A stretch of DNA of 64,000 bases from an uncultured Planktomarina sp. Lineage in GTDB: Bacteria > Pseudomonadota > Alphaproteobacteria > Rhodobacterales > Rhodobacteraceae. The DNA lies in NCBI GenBank assembly GCA_943788425.1, contig CALSQF010000001.1, forward strand, positions 248,001 through 312,000. Reading direction: 5' to 3'. The position numbers were made by a program, and so were the translations under genes. This document shows, piece after piece, positions 1 to 9,046 of this stretch. The notes below the pieces were generated by a model. The model worked only from the letters and a program-made list of their open reading frames with translations. It ran no database searches and was not told the origin of the DNA. How positions within the stretch are numbered: the first letter of the stretch is position 1; every line of letters begins with the position of its first letter.

Positions 1-504
1 ATGTGGGTCTATTTGTCCATGATATCCGAACCGGACACCGCAATTCATATTTTACCCATACCACTTGATTTTATATCTATGCCTCCTGAGATCCTGGTTG
101 TTTTCGTATCAGTAGTATTTGTTAATTCCCCCACAGTATTTCGAATTGTCCGAGGCTTGACGCTGGATATTAAGTCTCGCGACTATGTCGCAGCGGCTCA
201 AACACGCGGTGAAAGAGGATGGTACATTATGCTTTGGGAAATTTTACCAAATGTTCGTGGCCCACTAATCGTGGATTTTTGCCTAAGGATTGGCTACACA
301 ACAATCCTCTTGGGAACGCTCGGTTTTTTTGGATTAGGTCTTGAATCTGAAAGTCCGGACTGGGGTACAACCATTAACGCAGGCAGGCGTCTCTTGTCTA
401 TCGCACCGATACCAGCTCTGGTTCCAGCAATTGCACTCATGTCACTCGTGCTTGGCTTAAATTTACTTGCAGATGGTCTGCGCGAAGAAAGTTTGAGAGA
501 TTGA
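1..504 (+). CDS. ABC peptide-type importer permease (DppC/OppC-like), 5' truncated by window
   Basis: Inner-membrane permease subunit of a dipeptide/oligopeptide-type ABC importer. The visible 167 residues hold the binding-protein-dependent transport signature (EAA loop) at about residues 60-85 (DYVAAAQTRG...ILPNVRGPL), which docks on the ATPase, flanked by hydrophobic segments near 30-50, 95-112 and 135-155. Family members are about 280-300 residues, so the N-terminal third to half lies upstream of the window and the ATG at base 1 is probably internal. It is followed one base later by the ATPase gene, so the two are co-transcribed. The substrate cannot be told from sequence; nickel or glycoside importers share the fold. 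Confidence 0.85.
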   Translation: MWVYLSMISEPDTAIHILPIPLDFISMPPEILVVFVSVVFVNSPTVFRIVRGLTLDIKSRDYVAAAQTRGERGWYIMLWEILPNVRGPLIVDFCLRIGYTTILLGTLGFFGLGLESESPDWGTTINAGRRLLSIAPIPALVPAIALMSLVLGLNLLADGLREESLRD

Positions 505-505
505 A

Positions 506-2587
506 ATGAGCAAGAATGAAAATGAACCAATACTTGAAATTGAAGGACTATCAATTTCATTTTTTACGCGAATCCGGGAAATACCGGCCGTTATGGACTT
601 CAGCTGTACAATCCAACCCGGCGAGGCGGTAGGACTGGTCGGCGAATCTGGATGCGGCAAATCCACTGTGGCACTTGGGGTCATGCAAGACCTGGGGGTT
701 AATGGCCGTATTGTTGGTGGGTCAATAAAATTTAAAGGCCGCGACCTTAATCTCATGTCTGACGAGGAGCTTCGGGATATTCGTGGCTCCGAAATTGCGA
801 TGATATACCAAGAACCCATGGCTTCGCTAAATCCTGCTATGAAAATTGGCAAACAATTGATGGAAGTGCCGATGATCCACGAGGGGGTCAGCAAAGAGGC
901 TGCCTATGCCCGGGCTTTGGAAGTCGTTACGGATGTGAAATTGCCAGATCCAGAGCGGATCTTAAAATCCTTTCCTCACCAATTGTCCGGTGGCCAACAG
1001 CAGCGCATCGTTATCGCCATGGCGCTTATGTCGAAGCCAGGTCTTTTGATCCTTGACGAACCGACCACTGCTTTGGATGTTACTGTTGAAGCAGCAGTTG
1101 TCGAATTAGTGAAAGATTTGGGCAAAAAATACGGCACCTCAATGCTGTTCATTTCGCATAATCTTGGCTTGGTCTTGGAAACCTGCGACCGAATTTGCGT
1201 CATGTACTCCGGCGAAGCGGTTGAGACTGGGCGCATTGAGGATGTATTCGACAAAATGCAGCACCCATATACGCAGGCGTTGTTTCGTTCGATCCCGCTG
1301 CCCGGCGCTGATAAGAACGGTCGCCCACTTATTGCCATTCCGGGCAATTTTCCGCTGCCGCATGAACGGCCAAATGGATGTAACTTCGGGCCCCGCTGCG
1401 AATATTTTGAGGTGGACCGATGTGATCAGGGCTATATATCAATGGACATTGTGCCCCATGGGGAGCGGCACGGTTCCCGTTGCCTGCGCTGGGGTGAAAT
1501 TGATTGGGACGCCTCCCCTGAGCTGGCGGAAACCAAGGTCAAGACTGAGCCGGGTAAAGTTGTTCTTAAAATTGAAAATCTGAAAAAATATTATGAGGTG
1601 GCGGCCAATGCCCTCTTTGGAAGCGGCAACAAAAAAGTGGTAAAAGCCAATGAGACCTTAAGTTTCGAAGCCCGTGAATCCGAAACCCTAGCCATTGTCG
1701 GTGAATCTGGATGCGGAAAGTCCACTTTTGCCAAAGTTTTGATGGGCCTAGAGACGGCGACGGACGGAGATATACTTTTGGAGGGCAAAAACATCGAAAG
1801 TATCTCAGTTGAAAATCGTGACACCAAAACGGTGTCCGATGTGCAGATGGTCTTCCAAAATCCCTTTGACACGTTGAACCCCTCTATGACGGTCGGCAGC
1901 CAAATTGTCCGGGCATTGGAATTATTCAAAATTAGTGAGAATGCGGCTGCGCGCCACGAACGGATGCTGGAGCTTCTGGATTTGGTGAAATTGCCCCGCG
2001 AATTTGCGGACCGCATGCCGCGGCAACTCTCAGGTGGGCAGAAGCAGCGCGTGGGTATTGCCCGCGCATTTGCAGGCGACGCGAAGATTGTTGTCGCCGA
2101 CGAGCCGGTGTCAGCGCTCGATGTCTCCGTACAAGCGGCCGTGACCGATTTGCTCATGGACATTCAACGCGAGCAAAAAACCACTTTGCTTTTTATCAGC
2201 CATGATTTGTCCATCGTGCGCTACCTATCGGACCGGGTTTTGGTCATGTATCTTGGACATGTGGTTGAAATGGGCAGCACTGAGCAAGTATTCCAACCGC
2301 CCTATCACCCGTATACGGAAGCGCTGCTCAGCGCGGTTCCAATCGCAGATACCTCAATTGAGAAAAAACACATTGTTCTTGAGGGAGATATTCCATCAGC
2401 GATGAACCCGCCATCGGGTTGTCCGTTCCAAACCCGTTGTGGTTGGAAATCGAAAGTCCCCGGCGGTCTATGTGAGAGCGAAGTGCCTAAGATCCGAGAA
2501 CTGGCCGATGGTCACCAGATCAAATGCCATCTCGCTGATGATATTTTGGACAAAATGGACGCCGTGATTAAAATCGCCGCCGAATAG
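506..2587 (+). CDS. ABC peptide-type importer, fused double ATP-binding protein (DppD-DppF/GsiA-like)
   Basis: Cytoplasmic ATPase of the same importer. One 693-residue chain carries two complete nucleotide-binding domains, equal to DppD and DppF joined. Walker A GESGCGKST appears near residues 47 and 398, signature LSGGQ near 159 (QLSGGQQQR) and 511 (QLSGGQKQR), and Walker B LILDEP and VVADEP follow each. After each domain lies an oligopeptide-ABC C-terminal extension with a cysteine cluster (CNFGPRC...C and CPFQTRC...C), a motif that in related OppD proteins can bind metal or an Fe-S cluster. The ATG lies one base after the permease stop. The full-length fusion is a known architecture, not a cloning artefact. 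Substrate unknown. Confidence 0.92.
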   Translation: MSKNENEPILEIEGLSISFFTRIREIPAVMDFSCTIQPGEAVGLVGESGCGKSTVALGVMQDLGVNGRIVGGSIKFKGRDLNLMSDEELRDIRGSEIAMIYQEPMASLNPAMKIGKQLMEVPMIHEGVSKEAAYARALEVVTDVKLPDPERILKSFPHQLSGGQQQRIVIAMALMSKPGLLILDEPTTALDVTVEAAVVELVKDLGKKYGTSMLFISHNLGLVLETCDRICVMYSGEAVETGRIEDVFDKMQHPYTQALFRSIPLPGADKNGRPLIAIPGNFPLPHERPNGCNFGPRCEYFEVDRCDQGYISMDIVPHGERHGSRCLRWGEIDWDASPELAETKVKTEPGKVVLKIENLKKYYEVAANALFGSGNKKVVKANETLSFEARESETLAIVGESGCGKSTFAKVLMGLETATDGDILLEGKNIESISVENRDTKTVSDVQMVFQNPFDTLNPSMTVGSQIVRALELFKISENAAARHERMLELLDLVKLPREFADRMPRQLSGGQKQRVGIARAFAGDAKIVVADEPVSALDVSVQAAVTDLLMDIQREQKTTLLFISHDLSIVRYLSDRVLVMYLGHVVEMGSTEQVFQPPYHPYTEALLSAVPIADTSIEKKHIVLEGDIPSAMNPPSGCPFQTRCGWKSKVPGGLCESEVPKIRELADGHQIKCHLADDILDKMDAVIKIAAE

Positions 2588-2600
2588 TCGTCACATCGCG

Positions 2601-2629
2601 CGCATTGCCCGTCTCATTTGGGCTATGCG
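2601..2629 (+). terminator. Hairpin after ABC importer operon
   Basis: CGCATTGCCC pairs with GGGCTATGCG (one internal mismatch) around a 9-nt loop, 14 nt after the ATPase stop. There is no clear T-tract behind it, so it may be a weak or Rho-assisted terminator or an mRNA 3'-end stabiliser. Confidence 0.35.
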
Positions 2630-2768
2630 ACCTTTCCTTGGTTCCGGCTGCGTAAAGAAAACTCATCCTCCCCCCTTTCGATGGTTGCACAGCGGGGCAG
2701 TTCCAGAGATATATAGCGCAACGGGGTTCTGTCAGCCAGGCGGGGCTTACTTAATCAAACTTAACTCT

Positions 2769-2790
2769 AATTTAGCATAAATGCTGAATT
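2769..2790. promoter_or_regulatory. Imperfect 22-bp palindrome upstream of ssb
   Basis: AATT-T-AGCAT-AA-ATGCT-G-AATT: 10-bp arms with one mismatch, 30 bp before the ssb start, in an AT-rich stretch that probably holds the ssb promoter. No alphaproteobacterial SOS box (GAAC-N7-GAAC or its complement) was seen in the 2588-2819 gap. The regulator is unknown. Confidence 0.3.
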
Positions 2791-2819
2791 AATCGAGCAA
2801 TAACTTGGGAGCAATGGCC

Positions 2820-3335
2820 ATGGCCGGTTCAGTAAATAAAGTGATTATCATTGGGAATTTGGGACAAGATCCTGAAGTGCGCAGTTTTCCAAGTGGCGGT
2901 AAAGTTTGTAACTTCTCTGTAGCGACTTCCGAAAACTGGAAGGATCGCAACACTGGGGAGCGCCGTGAAAAAACCGAATGGCATCGTGTCTCCATAACAT
3001 CAGAGCCTTTGGTGCGCGTGGCCGAGCAGTATTTACGCAAGGGCTCAAAAGTTTACCTTGAGGGCCAGTTAGAAACGCGCAAATGGCAAGATCAATCTGG
3101 TCAGGATCGCTACACCACAGAGGTGGTTCTACGCCCCTACCGTTCTGAATTAACCATGCTTGACAGTCGCGGCGAAGGCGGCAGTGGTGGTGGCCAAGGC
3201 GGTGGATATATCGGCAATCAAGATGGCGGTGGCCAAGGCGGTTATATGGCCGATCCCAACCAGGGTGGCAATCAGGCGGGCGGTTATAGCAACCCCGCGC
3301 CCTCAGCTGATCTCGACGACGAAATCCCATTTTAA
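2820..3335 (+). CDS. ssb: Single-stranded DNA-binding protein
   Basis: Binds single-stranded DNA during replication, repair and recombination as a tetramer. The 171-residue protein has the N-terminal OB fold (residues 1-110: [17 protein letters not shown], then the WHRV and [12 protein letters not shown] strands), a glycine/glutamine-rich flexible linker at about 120-160, and the acidic tip DLDDEIPF that recruits partner proteins. Three in-frame starts exist (TTG 2805, ATG 2814, ATG 2820). 2820 is chosen because GGGAG at 2807-2811 then sits 8 nt upstream and the product starts MAGSVNKV as in relatives. Monocistronic and convergent with aroB. In many bacteria ssb is next to uvrA; here uvrA is about 51 kb away. 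Confidence 0.95.
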   Translation: MAGSVNKVIIIGNLGQDPEVRSFPSGGKVCNFSVATSENWKDRNTGERREKTEWHRVSITSEPLVRVAEQYLRKGSKVYLEGQLETRKWQDQSGQDRYTTEVVLRPYRSELTMLDSRGEGGSGGGQGGGYIGNQDGGGQGGYMADPNQGGNQAGGYSNPAPSADLDDEIPF

Positions 3336-3341
3336 ATCCTA

Positions 3342-3370
3342 CCCCAGCACAAATGTCCCCTGCGCTGGGG
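3342..3370. terminator. Hairpin between convergent ssb and aroB
   Basis: CCCCAGC (3342-3348) and GCTGGGG (3364-3370) form a 7-bp GC-rich stem with a 15-nt loop, just after the ssb stop. No poly-T follows on either strand, so terminator strength is uncertain; it could serve both convergent genes. Confidence 0.45.
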
Positions 3371-3399
3371 TCAGTCCGCCTCGGCGTTTTCGGGTGCGG

Positions 3400-4518
3400 C
3401 TATACGGCTGGCGCGGCCATCGACTCCTCCAGCACAGATAAGACAACCGCCTGCGACACATCCGTTGTCACAAACGCCTGACCAATATCGCGGACCATAA
3501 TAAAATTTAACTGCCCCGCAATTACTTTTTTGTCCTGCCCCATGAGCGCAACAAGAGCCACCGGATCAGGCAGTGCACCATCGATATCGGAAATATCGGT
3601 TTTCATCCCCATGGCCTTTAAATGTGCCCGCACCCGCGATGGAGCCTCTTGGGAACACAATCCCAAACGGGCAGAGGTCTCGAACGCTAAAGAGCAGCCA
3701 ATCGCCACGCCTTCCCCGTGCAGCAGGCGATCAGAATATCCCGTGGCCGCTTCCAGCGCATGGCAAAACGTATGCCCGAGATTGAGCAAGGCGCGATCCC
3801 CCTGCTCTGTCTCATCACGCACCACAATATCAGCTTTCATTTGGCACGACATCCGCACAGCCTCGCTGCGCGCCGCGTGATCTCCAGCAACCAAGGCAGC
3901 TCCGTTTTGCTCAAGCCACTCAAAAAACGTCGCATTGCCCAGCAGTCCGTATTTCACGACCTCACCATAGCCAGCAAGGAAGTCCCGCGGGGCCAGCGTA
4001 TCCAAAACATCTATATCAGCCAAAACGAGACTGGGTTGATGAAAGGCCCCGATGAGGTTTTTGCCCTGAACGGCATTTATCCCCGTCTTGCCGCCTACGG
4101 AGCTATCCACCTGCGCGAGCAAGCTGGTCGGAATCTGAATAAAGCGCACGCCGCGGCGTAAGATAGCGGCAGCAAAACCCACCAAATCTCCAATCACCCC
4201 GCCGCCCAAAGCGATCACCACATCCCGCCGCTCGACTTTCTCAGTCAAAAGAAAATCTATGGTCTCGCTGAGATGCGGCCAGCTTTTCGTCGCTTCGCCC
4301 ACAGGCAGAATTAGAGTGGAAGAGGCAATGCCCACGATTTGCAAAGCCTCCGTCAATCGTTGGGCATGCAGTGGGGCGACGTTGCTATCAGTGACAATCG
4401 CCACTTTAGCCCGCGGCAAAACCGGTCCAATCAAAGCGCCGGCTTGATCCAAAAGACCACGACCAATGTGAATATCATAAGCCCGACCTCCCAAAGGGAC
4501 GTGAACCACCTGTGTCAT
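3400..4518 (-). CDS. aroB: 3-dehydroquinate synthase
   Basis: Second step of the shikimate pathway: converts DAHP to 3-dehydroquinate in the cytoplasm, using NAD+ and a divalent metal. The 372-residue protein shows the NAD-binding loop GGGVIGDLVGFAAA near residue 105, the IQIPTSLLAQVDSSVGGKTGIN segment, the metal-ligand helix with E in GYGEVVKYG, and LNLGHTFCHALE with the metal histidines. Length is normal. Its start overlaps the stop of aroK by 4 bases (ATGA), so aroK-aroB form one operon read leftward. Confidence 0.96.
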   Translation of the reverse strand: MTQVVHVPLGGRAYDIHIGRGLLDQAGALIGPVLPRAKVAIVTDSNVAPLHAQRLTEALQIVGIASSTLILPVGEATKSWPHLSETIDFLLTEKVERRDVVIALGGGVIGDLVGFAAAILRRGVRFIQIPTSLLAQVDSSVGGKTGINAVQGKNLIGAFHQPSLVLADIDVLDTLAPRDFLAGYGEVVKYGLLGNATFFEWLEQNGAALVAGDHAARSEAVRMSCQMKADIVVRDETEQGDRALLNLGHTFCHALEAATGYSDRLLHGEGVAIGCSLAFETSARLGLCSQEAPSRVRAHLKAMGMKTDISDIDGALPDPVALVALMGQDKKVIAGQLNFIMVRDIGQAFVTTDVSQAVVLSVLEESMAAPAV

Positions 4519-5066
4519 GACTTCTCTCCTGATGGGCTGAACACTCCGGGCTGCGCGCGCAATGCGGCTATCACCTGCTCTGCCGTCTGAGCAATGGAGT
4601 AATTTGGATGGGATTGAACGGTAACATCGGCCAGCAAATATTGATCTCTTCGCGCTTCAAATAAGCGGGCCAAAGTCGCCTTGGGATCTGCGGTTTTGAG
4701 TAAAGGGCGGGTATCCTTGCTGCGCACCCGCTCCCATAGCATTTCTAAATCAGCGCTCAGAAATACCGAAATGCCAAGTTTTGAAATAAGCGTACGATTG
4801 TTGCCAAACATGAAGGCGCCACCGCCTGTTGACAAGACGCAGGGCGGACCTTGCAGCAACCGCTCCAGCACTTTCGCTTCGACTGAGCGAAAAAATGGCT
4901 CTCCATCGCGTTCAAAAATCTCGGCAATAGAGCGATTGGCGGCCAGAGATATCTCTTGATCCGAATCTTTGAACGCAACATGCAAGGCCGCTGCCAGTGC
5001 TTTTCCGACGGCAGTTTTACCAGATCCCATCATCCCGACCAGAACGACTGTTTTGTTGAGCGACAT
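4515..5066 (-). CDS. aroK: Shikimate kinase
   Basis: Phosphorylates shikimate with ATP, two steps after dehydroquinate formation by the downstream aroB product. P-loop GMMGSGKTAVGK at residues 10-21, shikimate-binding KDSDQEI near 35 and STGGGAF near 80, and the adenine-lid arginines (RPLL, then RRDQYLLAD). A frame-open extension reaches 5111. The ATG at 5066 (MSLNKTVVLVG) is preferred because homologues start there and it avoids overlap with the divergent small gene. 183 residues is normal for the family. Confidence 0.93.
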   Translation of the reverse strand: MSLNKTVVLVGMMGSGKTAVGKALAAALHVAFKDSDQEISLAANRSIAEIFERDGEPFFRSVEAKVLERLLQGPPCVLSTGGGAFMFGNNRTLISKLGISVFLSADLEMLWERVRSKDTRPLLKTADPKATLARLFEARRDQYLLADVTVQSHPNYSIAQTAEQVIAALRAQPGVFSPSGEKS

Positions 5067-5170
5067 CTGTCTTATTCCATGACTTAAGATTAACTTGCCT
5101 TGCGTCTTCAATGGCGCGATTGTTACAAAAAGACCATAAACAAAACCGCGCCAAAGGAAAACTCTTCAAA

Positions 5171-5320
5171 ATGTTAAGATTGCTCAAATATCTTTTCTAC
5201 CTTCTCATCGTCGCAGCGGTCGCATTTGTGGGTTTTGCCTATTTGGGGCCGTTCTTTGGTGTGGATTTTTCAGCGCATATGCAAACGATTCAATTACCAC
5301 TGGCTTTGGATATCAATTGA
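5171..5320 (+). CDS. Small single-span membrane protein of unknown function
   Basis: A 49-residue protein starting MLRLLKYLFYLLIVAAV, with one strongly hydrophobic helix (residues 5-30) and a short polar C-terminal tail. The ATG at 5171 is preferred over an upstream in-frame ATG at 5111, because AGGA at 5155-5158 is suitably placed and the extra residues would be highly basic and low complexity. It lies head-to-head with aroK and one base before the exported-protein gene, so it probably heads the xerD operon. Its position is conserved in related roseobacters as far as I recall. No function is proposed. Confidence 0.6.
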   Translation: MLRLLKYLFYLLIVAAVAFVGFAYLGPFFGVDFSAHMQTIQLPLALDIN

Positions 5321-5321
5321 T

Positions 5322-6776
5322 ATGAAGATTGCGCATGTTTGTTTTGTCGGCCTGCTCATGGCCCAGCCGGTTTGGGCTCAAACCGATGCGCCAATCTCAG
5401 CAATTGATTGGCTGTCCCAACCCGGGCTAACGCCGCTCAGCGAAGAACCTTTGGTCGTTGGCGATCCCGCACGCGGTGCGGAGCTGGCTGAGATTGATGT
5501 TATTGAGCTTGATGCCCCTGTTGAGAAAACCTATGGGCTGATTCCAAGCAAAATTTCTGGAATACCGGAAAATTTCTGGACTGACCTTGATCCTCGAATG
5601 CTGCACCAAATCCTCAATACTGCGCCTCTGTCAGGGCTCCCGGCGGCTGATGATTTGCTGCTGCGCGCGCTTCTAGCCGAAACATTGGGAGATGAAAGCG
5701 TTTTAAATACGCGCGTTCAAGCCTTGATTGAGCGCGGTGCGGTCCGGGCCGCCTATAGCCTTCTGGGTCAGAGCCAGATCAAGTCACAAGAAAGTTTTAT
5801 ACATTTTGCAGAAACCGCTCTTTTGACTGGCAATGTGGAACGGATGTGCCGCCAGCTTAACCTGTCGCGGCATATAACAGAGGATGAAGCATTAAAAGTC
5901 TATTGCCAAGCCCGTGTAGGATCATGGAACACAGCGGAGGTCAATTATTTTACCCTCGACACACTCGGCGCTTTCACCCCGACCCTATCCACCCTTTTGG
6001 CCGTAGATTTGGATCCAGAGCTTGCCGATGGTTTGGAATTGCCGAATGTGGATCCGAACCAGTTAACTGCCTTAGAATTCCAACTGCGCGCCGGCGCGGG
6101 TCAACCCGTGCCAACACAGGGTTTGCCACTGAAATTTGCGCCCTCTGACTTGAGCTCGTCCAGTGGTTGGAAGACCCAGATTGAGGCCGCCGAACGTTTG
6201 GGCGCGGTAGGTAGCCTGCCGGCGGCGCAATTGCTTGAGCGCTATAAATCCGGCCAGCCGTCAGCCTCTGGCGGTATATGGGACCGGGTAGATGCGGTCC
6301 AAAACCTTGATCTAACCCTGGCCGATCCGATTATCGACCCCAGCGAAGCGCTGCTTGCCTTTTGGACCATCATGCGTGGCCAAGGCCTTGTCGCCCCGCT
6401 GGCGCATGCTTGGTCACCGATGTTGATGAAATTCGACGCGTCACGCGATGGAGACGAAATTCTATTCCAGATGCAAGTTCTCAGCCGTTCAAATGCCTTT
6501 GTTTTTGAACCAACCATGACCCGTTTGCAGCGCATAAACCCCCATATTTTACCCAAAAATTTTGATCGCTTGATGGCAGAATTCACTCAAGAAATTTCTG
6601 CAAGCCTGCCCTTCCGCTCCGCCAATATGCTTCGAGCAATCGGATTAATTGCCAATGGATTAGAGGGAAATGAGCTGGCCTTGATTGAGGCGCTGGCGCT
6701 TTTCCGCGCGATGGGTCTGACACCAATTGCGCAACAATTGGCTATGGAGTTTATGATCTTGGCCGATCCGCGATGA
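5322..6776 (+). CDS. Exported protein of unknown function in the xerD operon
   Basis: A 484-residue protein with a clear Sec signal peptide (MKIAHVCFVGLLMAQPVWAQ, cleavage about residue 20), so probably periplasmic. The rest is acidic and leucine/alanine-rich, with many helix-forming segments that look like tandem helical (TPR/SEL-like) units, but no catalytic motif or known domain is recognised. ATG 5322 follows the previous stop by one base; its own stop overlaps the xerD start (ATGA). In this lineage such proteins are often labelled 'antifreeze glycopeptide polyprotein', a name with no support here. Confidence 0.75.
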   Translation: MKIAHVCFVGLLMAQPVWAQTDAPISAIDWLSQPGLTPLSEEPLVVGDPARGAELAEIDVIELDAPVEKTYGLIPSKISGIPENFWTDLDPRMLHQILNTAPLSGLPAADDLLLRALLAETLGDESVLNTRVQALIERGAVRAAYSLLGQSQIKSQESFIHFAETALLTGNVERMCRQLNLSRHITEDEALKVYCQARVGSWNTAEVNYFTLDTLGAFTPTLSTLLAVDLDPELADGLELPNVDPNQLTALEFQLRAGAGQPVPTQGLPLKFAPSDLSSSSGWKTQIEAAERLGAVGSLPAAQLLERYKSGQPSASGGIWDRVDAVQNLDLTLADPIIDPSEALLAFWTIMRGQGLVAPLAHAWSPMLMKFDASRDGDEILFQMQVLSRSNAFVFEPTMTRLQRINPHILPKNFDRLMAEFTQEISASLPFRSANMLRAIGLIANGLEGNELALIEALALFRAMGLTPIAQQLAMEFMILADPR

Positions 6777-7693
6777 CTCTGTCGTGGATCTCCGTTTTCC
6801 TTGAAGCGCAGGCCGCTGATTTTGGGGCCGCGCGCAATACGCAGGAGGCCTATGGGCGCGACCTAAAAGATTTTCTCGCCTATCTTGAGGCGCGCAGCGT
6901 AGGATTTGCCACTGCCACGCGCGCGATGGTGGAAGATTATCTGGTGCACTGCGATGCGGCCGGCCTTGCCAGCGCCACCAAAGCCAGACGGCTCTCCGCA
7001 ATCAAACAGCTGTACCGTTTCGCCTTCGAAGAGGAGCTGCGCAAGGACAACCCAGCCATTCAAGTGAAAGGACCGGGAAAGGTTAAATCTCTGCCAAAAT
7101 CACTGGATCATGATGAGGTCGACCGCTTGCTGCTGCAGGCAAGGCACATGCCTAAAAAGCGCCATGACAAGCTGCGGCTTACCTGTTTGATGGAACTTCT
7201 TTATGCCACAGGCATGCGGGTGACAGAATTAGTCAGCTTGCCGGCCGAGGCGGTGCGCGGCGAGCCGCAGATGATTTTGGTGCGCGGAAAAGGCGGCAAA
7301 GAGCGGATGGTGCCACTTTCCACAACAGCCCGCGCGGCGACACAACTTTGGCTTACACTGCGTGATACCGACCCGCAGACCAAAAAATCCGCCTTTCTCT
7401 TTCCCTCACGCGGGAAATTGGGCCATTTGACCCGCATTTGGTTTTTTCAGCAGATCAAGAAACTGGCCATATGTGCTGGTATTGATCCGGCTAACGTCAC
7501 GCCGCATACTCTGCGACATGCCTTTGCCACCCACTTATTGGCCGGTGGTGCTGATTTAAGGGCCATTCAAACGCTTTTAGGCCATGCGGATATTGCGACA
7601 ACCGAGATTTATACGCATATCCAAGAAGAACGGTTGCGCGAGCTGGTGCTGGAGCATCATCCTTTGGCGCAACCACTTAAAACAGGTCTATGA
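6773..7693 (+). CDS. xerD: Tyrosine recombinase XerC/XerD type
   Basis: Site-specific recombinase that resolves chromosome dimers at dif near division. The 306-residue protein has the N-terminal SAM-like core-binding domain (residues 1-90) and a C-terminal catalytic domain with the full set of active residues: R149 (GMRVTEL), K173 (GKGGKER), H245 and R248 (HTLRHAFATHLL), H271 (LLGHADI) and nucleophile Y280 (EIYTH). Closest in style to XerD; assignment against XerC is from general resemblance. Starts inside the previous stop and overlaps the next gene by 4 bases. Confidence 0.93.
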   Translation: MTLSWISVFLEAQAADFGAARNTQEAYGRDLKDFLAYLEARSVGFATATRAMVEDYLVHCDAAGLASATKARRLSAIKQLYRFAFEEELRKDNPAIQVKGPGKVKSLPKSLDHDEVDRLLLQARHMPKKRHDKLRLTCLMELLYATGMRVTELVSLPAEAVRGEPQMILVRGKGGKERMVPLSTTARAATQLWLTLRDTDPQTKKSAFLFPSRGKLGHLTRIWFFQQIKKLAICAGIDPANVTPHTLRHAFATHLLAGGADLRAIQTLLGHADIATTEIYTHIQEERLRELVLEHHPLAQPLKTGL

Positions 7694-8991
7694 TGGAAAA
7701 TTTTGACTTTGACACTGGCTTTTGGATTACCTTTGGGGCGATTTTCGTCTTATTGATCCTATCGGGCTTTTTCTCTGGCTCAGAGACAGCCTTGACCGCA
7801 GCCTCGCGCAGCAAGCTGCAAGCGCAGGCTGATAAGGGCTCGCTTGGAGCCGCCAGGGCTTTGAAGGTAACCAATGACAATGAGCGTTTGATCGGTTCGA
7901 TTCTTCTCGGCAACAATTTGGTCAATATTCTGGCGACCTCTTTGATTACGGCGCTGTTCACAAAGATGGTGGGCGAGAACGGCATTCTTCTGGCCACATT
8001 GGTCATGACGTTTTTGGTTTTGGTCTTCGCCGAAGTGCTCCCCAAGACCTATGCAATCACCAATGCTGAAAGTGCCGCCATAAGGGTCTCGCGACCCATA
8101 TCCTTAGTCGTCTTCGTCTTCGCACCAGTGGTCAGCTTCGTACGCCTCCTGGTGCGTGGCGTATTAGGGCTATTCGGCATCGCCACGGACCCTGATACAA
8201 ATATTTTGGCCGTGCGCGAAGAAATCGCTGGAGCGCTCACTTTGGGCCACCAAGAGGGTTTGGTTGAAAAAGAGGACCGGGACCGCATCTTGGGCGCCTT
8301 GGATCTGGCCGATCGCACAGTCGAAGAAATCATGCTGCATCGCTCAGGTATTGAGATGATTGACGTCTCTTTGCCAGCTGAGGAAATTCTCTCTCAATGC
8401 CTCGAAAGTGCGCACACGCGATTGCCCCTCTACCGCGGCAATCCAGAAAATATCGTTGGGGTGATCCACGCGAAAGATTTGGCCCGAGCCATGGTTAAGC
8501 TCACCCGCGACAGCGCAGCCCGAAGTGAAGATCTGGCCAAGTTTCAGGTGCTAGATGTGGCGATGGAGCCCTATTTCGTACCCGAAACAACACCTTTAGA
8601 TGATCAAATGCGGCAGTTCTTAAAGCGGCACACCCATTTTGCCTTGGTGGTGGATGAATATGGCGCGTTGCAAGGGCTGATCACTTTAGAAGATATTTTG
8701 GAAGAAATCGTTGGCGAGATCACCGACGAATTTGACACAAGCGACCAAGGGGTCACAGCTGCGAAAGACGGTCATGTTGTGGTTGATGGATCTATGACAA
8801 TTCGTGATTTAAATAGGGCGCAAGATTGGAGCCTACCAGATGATGAGGCCAACACACTCGCCGGCTTGGTTATCCATGAAGCGCAGATGATTCCAGCCGA
8901 GGGTCAAGTCTTCGTGTTTCACGGTTTCCGCTTTGAAGTCGCGACCCGCAGAGAAAATCGCATCACACAACTAAAAATATACAAATTGTGA
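7690..8991 (+). CDS. CNNM/CorC-type (HlyC/CorC) transporter, DUF21-CBS-CorC
   Basis: Inner-membrane protein of the CNNM/CorB family, linked to Mg2+ or Co2+ efflux. The 433 residues contain an N-terminal DUF21 membrane domain (about 10-190, with the small-residue motif SGFFSGSETALTAASRS near 24-41 and further helices), a tandem CBS pair (about 210-345, including HTRLPLYRGN and HFALVVDEYGALQGLITLEDILEEIVGEI) and a C-terminal CorC/HlyC domain (about 355-433). It overlaps xerD by 4 bases. Despite the family name there is no haemolysin activity implied. Followed by a long gap with a strong terminator. Confidence 0.9.
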   Translation: MMENFDFDTGFWITFGAIFVLLILSGFFSGSETALTAASRSKLQAQADKGSLGAARALKVTNDNERLIGSILLGNNLVNILATSLITALFTKMVGENGILLATLVMTFLVLVFAEVLPKTYAITNAESAAIRVSRPISLVVFVFAPVVSFVRLLVRGVLGLFGIATDPDTNILAVREEIAGALTLGHQEGLVEKEDRDRILGALDLADRTVEEIMLHRSGIEMIDVSLPAEEILSQCLESAHTRLPLYRGNPENIVGVIHAKDLARAMVKLTRDSAARSEDLAKFQVLDVAMEPYFVPETTPLDDQMRQFLKRHTHFALVVDEYGALQGLITLEDILEEIVGEITDEFDTSDQGVTAAKDGHVVVDGSMTIRDLNRAQDWSLPDDEANTLAGLVIHEAQMIPAEGQVFVFHGFRFEVATRRENRITQLKIYKL

Positions 8992-9046
8992 GCGTCAAGC
9001 AAAATAAGCGCAAACACCGTAGCCTATGCGAACGAAATTTTAATGA

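Noticed and set aside
2750-2764. TTAA...TTAAC upstream of ssb as a CtrA site
   Set aside because: The spacing is 6, not 7, bases, so it does not meet the consensus.
2588-2819. SOS box for ssb
   Set aside because: GTTC occurs several times but never as GTTC-N7-GTTC or GAAC-N7-GAAC.
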